A DNA stretch of 64,000 nucleotides from Lolium rigidum (lineage: Eukaryota > Streptophyta > Magnoliopsida > Poales > Poaceae), in contig NC_061514.1 of NCBI RefSeq assembly GCF_022539505.1, forward strand, positions 342,100,644 to 342,164,643. Reading direction: 5' to 3'. This document shows, piece after piece, positions 60,542 to 64,000 of this stretch. The notes below the pieces were generated by a model. The model searched no databases and was not told where the DNA came from. It was given only the letters and a program-made list of their open reading frames with translations. The translations under genes and the position numbers were made by a program. Every line of letters starts with the position of its first letter. Position 1 is the first letter of the stretch.

Positions 60542-63500
60542 TGTAACATCCCAAAAATTTCAAAACAAACAAAATGAATTTCCCTAGTTCCAAATTTTTG
60601 GAACTAACAAAAACTTTTATTAAATCAAGTTGATACATATAGATCTTGTTTAAATCTTGTGTTTTGCCATGAGGAGTGTTAGTATGCTTATGTGCTAAAC
60701 CCTAAAACCCTAAAGTGATCAAGTGAAGGTCACCAACCCAATAAAATAAAGAAGAAAGAAATCAAATAAGAAAAACCTTAAACCCTAATCTTCTCCAGAA
60801 ATCATTTTAGATCTATTTTGAGAAACACAAAATAAAATAAAAGACATATGTGGGCATATAGTCCTAATAGGTAAATCTTGAACCCTACCTTTATTATTTA
60901 TGCTAAATAGTGGTGAACCATTGTGAACCCCACAAAACCCTAAACCTCACCCCTCTTTTCACCACCCTAGTTAAATTAAAATAAAAGGAATTTAAATAAG
61001 AAAGAGGCATATGTGCCTATGGCTATTTTTATAAAACTTTACCTTAAGATTTTCTACTTTGCTTAGAGGTCTGGAAAACCTTCACACCCCTTAACTAGTA
61101 CCTATCAAACCAAATCCAAGTGGTTTCCAAATCAAATAAAAAGAAACTAAAAATGCCATAGAGGCATATGAGAGTAAATTAGCAAATTTATGAAATTGAG
61201 AAGGTTGACCCTAGGATTTGTGGTGAATGGTTAGATCAACTCCATATGACATATCAACCCTCAACAACACCATTTGGGACAAGCAAAGTCAAATTAAAAA
61301 TCAAATGCCACCTATGCATAGAGGCATATGTGACACATAGCCATTTTTCCAAAAACTTGACCTAAGCACCTCTACCTTGCCAAAATGGTTGAAAACCTTA
61401 CTAAACCCAAACTAATACTAAATCAACCATGAACCATGACCTTTGGTCATAGGTAAAGAAAATAAAATAAAAAGATGAAATGCACATATGTGCACATGGC
61501 CAAAAATACAAATTTGAGCCAAAGACCATCAAACTTGTTTCCATTGCTTGGATTGTTTTCTTATATCATATTAAACCTCAACCACATCAAGGGGATCAAG
61601 AAAAACCAAATCAAAAATAAAATAAGAAGATTTTCCAATACACATATGTGGATATGGCCATTTTTACAAATCTTGAACCTAGACCATTATGGCTTGCACC
61701 ATTGGTTTTGTTTGGTTACTAAACACCTATAAACACCTTTGGAATCAAAGAAACTCAAATCAAATCAAATTTGAGTGAAATAGGAGCTCACATGCACTAA
61801 TGGTCATCTTGACAAAAGTTAACCTGATGCCCTCTTTGAGCCTCTGTTATTTCAAAATTTCTAAACTAAACTTTGTCAAACTTTTGCACCTCATCCAAGT
61901 CAACATAAAAGTGAACAACTTTGCTCAAGCAACCCCATACAAATTCCTTCTAGATTCAAATATATCATCAATCAAAGTTGGAACCAGATTTGAAAATGAA
62001 GATCATGTGCATTTTAGATTCTTGCAAAACTAATCAAATTTGACCACCACCACCACCCATCTACTTCAAATATTATATGAATGCAACCCACCAAAAATCT
62101 TTCCAAAATTTGAAAATCATTTTCTTTCGGGCATTTCATCAAACACCTTGTTCGGCGAGTGTATCCAATGTTGCCCATGCTTGGATTTTGGAGAGGACTT
62201 GGTCCAACTCCGGCCACCCCTGCTGCTCCGAAGCATCCCCGCACCCCTCCTCTACCTCACCATCCAATTTCACCTCAGTCAAAGCAAATAAATGACCAAA
62301 ACCAAGACCATGCCGAACCCTATGTCACTCCACATGCTCACCTCCTCTCCCCTCCCATCCAGGCCACACCACCATGCCCTCTAGCTTGACTTGACCCTCC
62401 TGAAGCTGCTCATGCCTGCCCTTGACCAAGTGGACGTCGGCATTGACCAGGACAAGCGTGCCCAGACCGCGCCCGCGAGACGCCCATGCGCGACGGGACG
62501 CGCATGGTGACGCCCGGAGCGCGCCGCGAGCACCGCCTGCCCCCGTCGCCTCACGCCTCCCCTCTCTCCCCCTGCACCCATCGCTTCACCGTGGACCCGG
62601 CAGCCCCCGGACAACCCTATTTGGACGCGCTCGCCCCGTAGACGACGACACGGACGACGACCATCCGCCGCGAGTACACGGGTCCCCGATGATGATGACG
62701 ACGCGACCGATCCTCCCCTGCCTCGCCACGATGCTCGTCGACGCACTGCCTTGACGTCGCCCGCGCTCAGAGCCCATCACTTGCCCCTTCTCCGCCTCGG
62801 AACGGCGACGCCACCGTCAACCTCGCCCGCTCCCCGCAGTACCCCTGGCCCCTATAAAAGGAGCACCTCCCCGAGCTATCCAAGCACGCCATCGTCTTCT
62901 CCACTCCCTTCTGAGCCTCCTCGAACCCTCTCCCATACACATTACTCACCGGAGCCCCCCAATTGCTAGCCGGAGTCCCGTAGCGCCGCCGCAGAAGCCG
63001 CCGTCAAACTCGTCCACCCCTGAAGCCGCCGCTTGTCCCAGGAGGATCGCCGTCATCGACAACGTCGCCTGGACCCCCTCCCTCGACCGCCGGCGGCCTG
63101 GAGCGCTCTCCGACCCCCTACTCCGCCGTGCCAGCATCGCCCTTCTCGTCGACGACGACGACGAAGCTCGACCGTCGATCGCCGTTCTGATCCAGCGGCC
63201 CACGATCAAAGGTACCGTTTCGGGTTATAATGCCCGCTGATAAGCGGGGGCCACCGTCAGGCGGCCCGCTGCGTGCGTGGCATGCTAGCTGGGCTGGCCC
63301 AACTCCTTTTCCCCCTCTGCGGCCCAAACTCTTTCCCGCGCAAGCCCATGCGTTTGAATTGGAATTTTTCGAATTTAATCAAAATCCTCTCAGATGCTGT
63401 TTTGAAAATTAAATAGAATAAAATCTACCAAACCAAATTGAACAAACTTTATATATTTGGAAAGCTTATGAAATTCTCTAAACAACTACACTGGTCTCAC

Positions 63501-64000
63501 CCTTAAATTGTTGGTAGAAATAATATGATAAAAATAACAAGGCAGGGTCTTTTTCAACTTCAAATAATTATTTAAAATCAACCACAAATGCTTTTTTTGT
63601 TGATTCCCACTCCTATAAATCATATTTCACTTGCACTAATTGTTTATGCAAAAATATGCTATGCTTACTTTGAATGATCATGACCTAGTTTAATTAAAGG
63701 ACTTTATGGCTATTTCTAGCCAAAGATATTGTCCAAAACTATTAATAAATCTTATGGGAATATTTCTCTCATTTAAATCTTGTCATGAACAATTCAAAAT
63801 AAGCTAGAAACTCTGGTCATTTAGGTCTCATATGAATTGTTGATAATATTAGATCCTTACCATGTTAAAATTAAATAGAATGAGGTGCTACACCTCATTT
63901 AAATCATTAGTATGTGGTATTAAACTATATGAGGTGTAGCCTCTCAATTAAATACTTACTCCAAGGGATTCAATGAGAATTAATGACACATGTAATAATC
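60542..64000 (+). repeat. 3' LTR of the Tekay-like element, cut by the window end
   Basis: It aligns with 52711-56164. Most differences are in the GC-rich part 62140-62770 and take the form CTG/CCG and CAG/CGAG/CGG. The copy continues past the window. Confidence 0.92.
62853..62860 (+). promoter_or_regulatory. TATA box (TATAAAAG) in the 3' LTR
   Basis: Same position in the LTR as 55018-55025. Confidence 0.6.

Larger units (their letters stand above)
52711..64000 (+). mobile_element. Tekay-like Gypsy derivative: very long LTRs, gag only, incomplete at window end
   Basis: A 5' LTR of 5573 bases (52711-58283), primer site TGGTATCAGAGC (58287-58298), an extra ORF, a gag, then directly the purine tract and 3' LTR (60542 onward, 3459 bases visible). 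No protease, RT, RNase H or integrase lies between gag and PPT, so it cannot move on its own. The LTR start TGTAACATCCC, the primer site and the pre-PPT hairpin are shared with the tandem array element. Confidence 0.88.

Overview
The window is nuclear DNA of a grass, most likely a Pooideae/Triticeae-type genome. Two intron-containing plant genes of grass type sit at the left, and the rest is nested LTR retrotransposons: Athila-, Tekay- and CRM-like Gypsy, sirevirus-like and other Copia. The primer-binding sites, LTR termini and GC-rich third positions are those usual in large grass genomes. There is no sign of bacterial or organellar DNA. All lineage names come from motifs read by eye, not from a database search.

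Layout. Bases 1-7400 are a small gene island: a 7-exon thylakoid-lumen immunophilin of the FKBP20-2 type (121-3314) and a 5-exon CDC20 activator of the anaphase-promoting complex (5586-7400), both on +. Between them lie a partial duplication of the CDC20 promoter and a 262-bp MITE with a TTA target duplication. Bases 7401-8904 hold no firm gene. Bases 8905-15501 are a decayed CRM-like Gypsy element, cut by a 100-N assembly gap.

Bases 15598-37382 are the most striking structure: five ~3.25-kb LTRs alternating with four ~1.39-kb non-coding internal domains of one non-autonomous element, head to tail with a ~4.63-kb period. LTRs 2 and 4 share variants against LTRs 1, 3 and 5, suggesting a two-unit higher-order repeat. 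The array sits in a sirevirus-like element (ORF 37383-38611, 3' LTR 39156-46814). That LTR is itself split by a complete non-autonomous Athila-like element (39640-46020, TSD ATATC). The sirevirus LTR in turn truncates a minus-strand Copia element (46815-48284). This is followed by the 3' end of a minus-strand Athila-like element (48285-50827), then the 5' end of a plus-strand Athila-like element (50828-52710). The last is split inside its gag by a Tekay-like gag-only element with a 5.6-kb LTR (52711 to beyond 64000).

The two host genes have no evident functional link: one acts in photosystem II assembly in the lumen, the other in mitotic exit. The repeats tell a connected story. The array element and the Tekay-like element share LTR start, primer-binding site, a pre-PPT hairpin and an LTR core block, so the array is probably a coding-less derivative of a Tekay-type lineage. 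Many differences between repeat copies, and both gag frame breaks in the Tekay-like element, fall at CTG/CCG/CAG sites. That makes methylation-linked sequencing error a serious alternative to real divergence.
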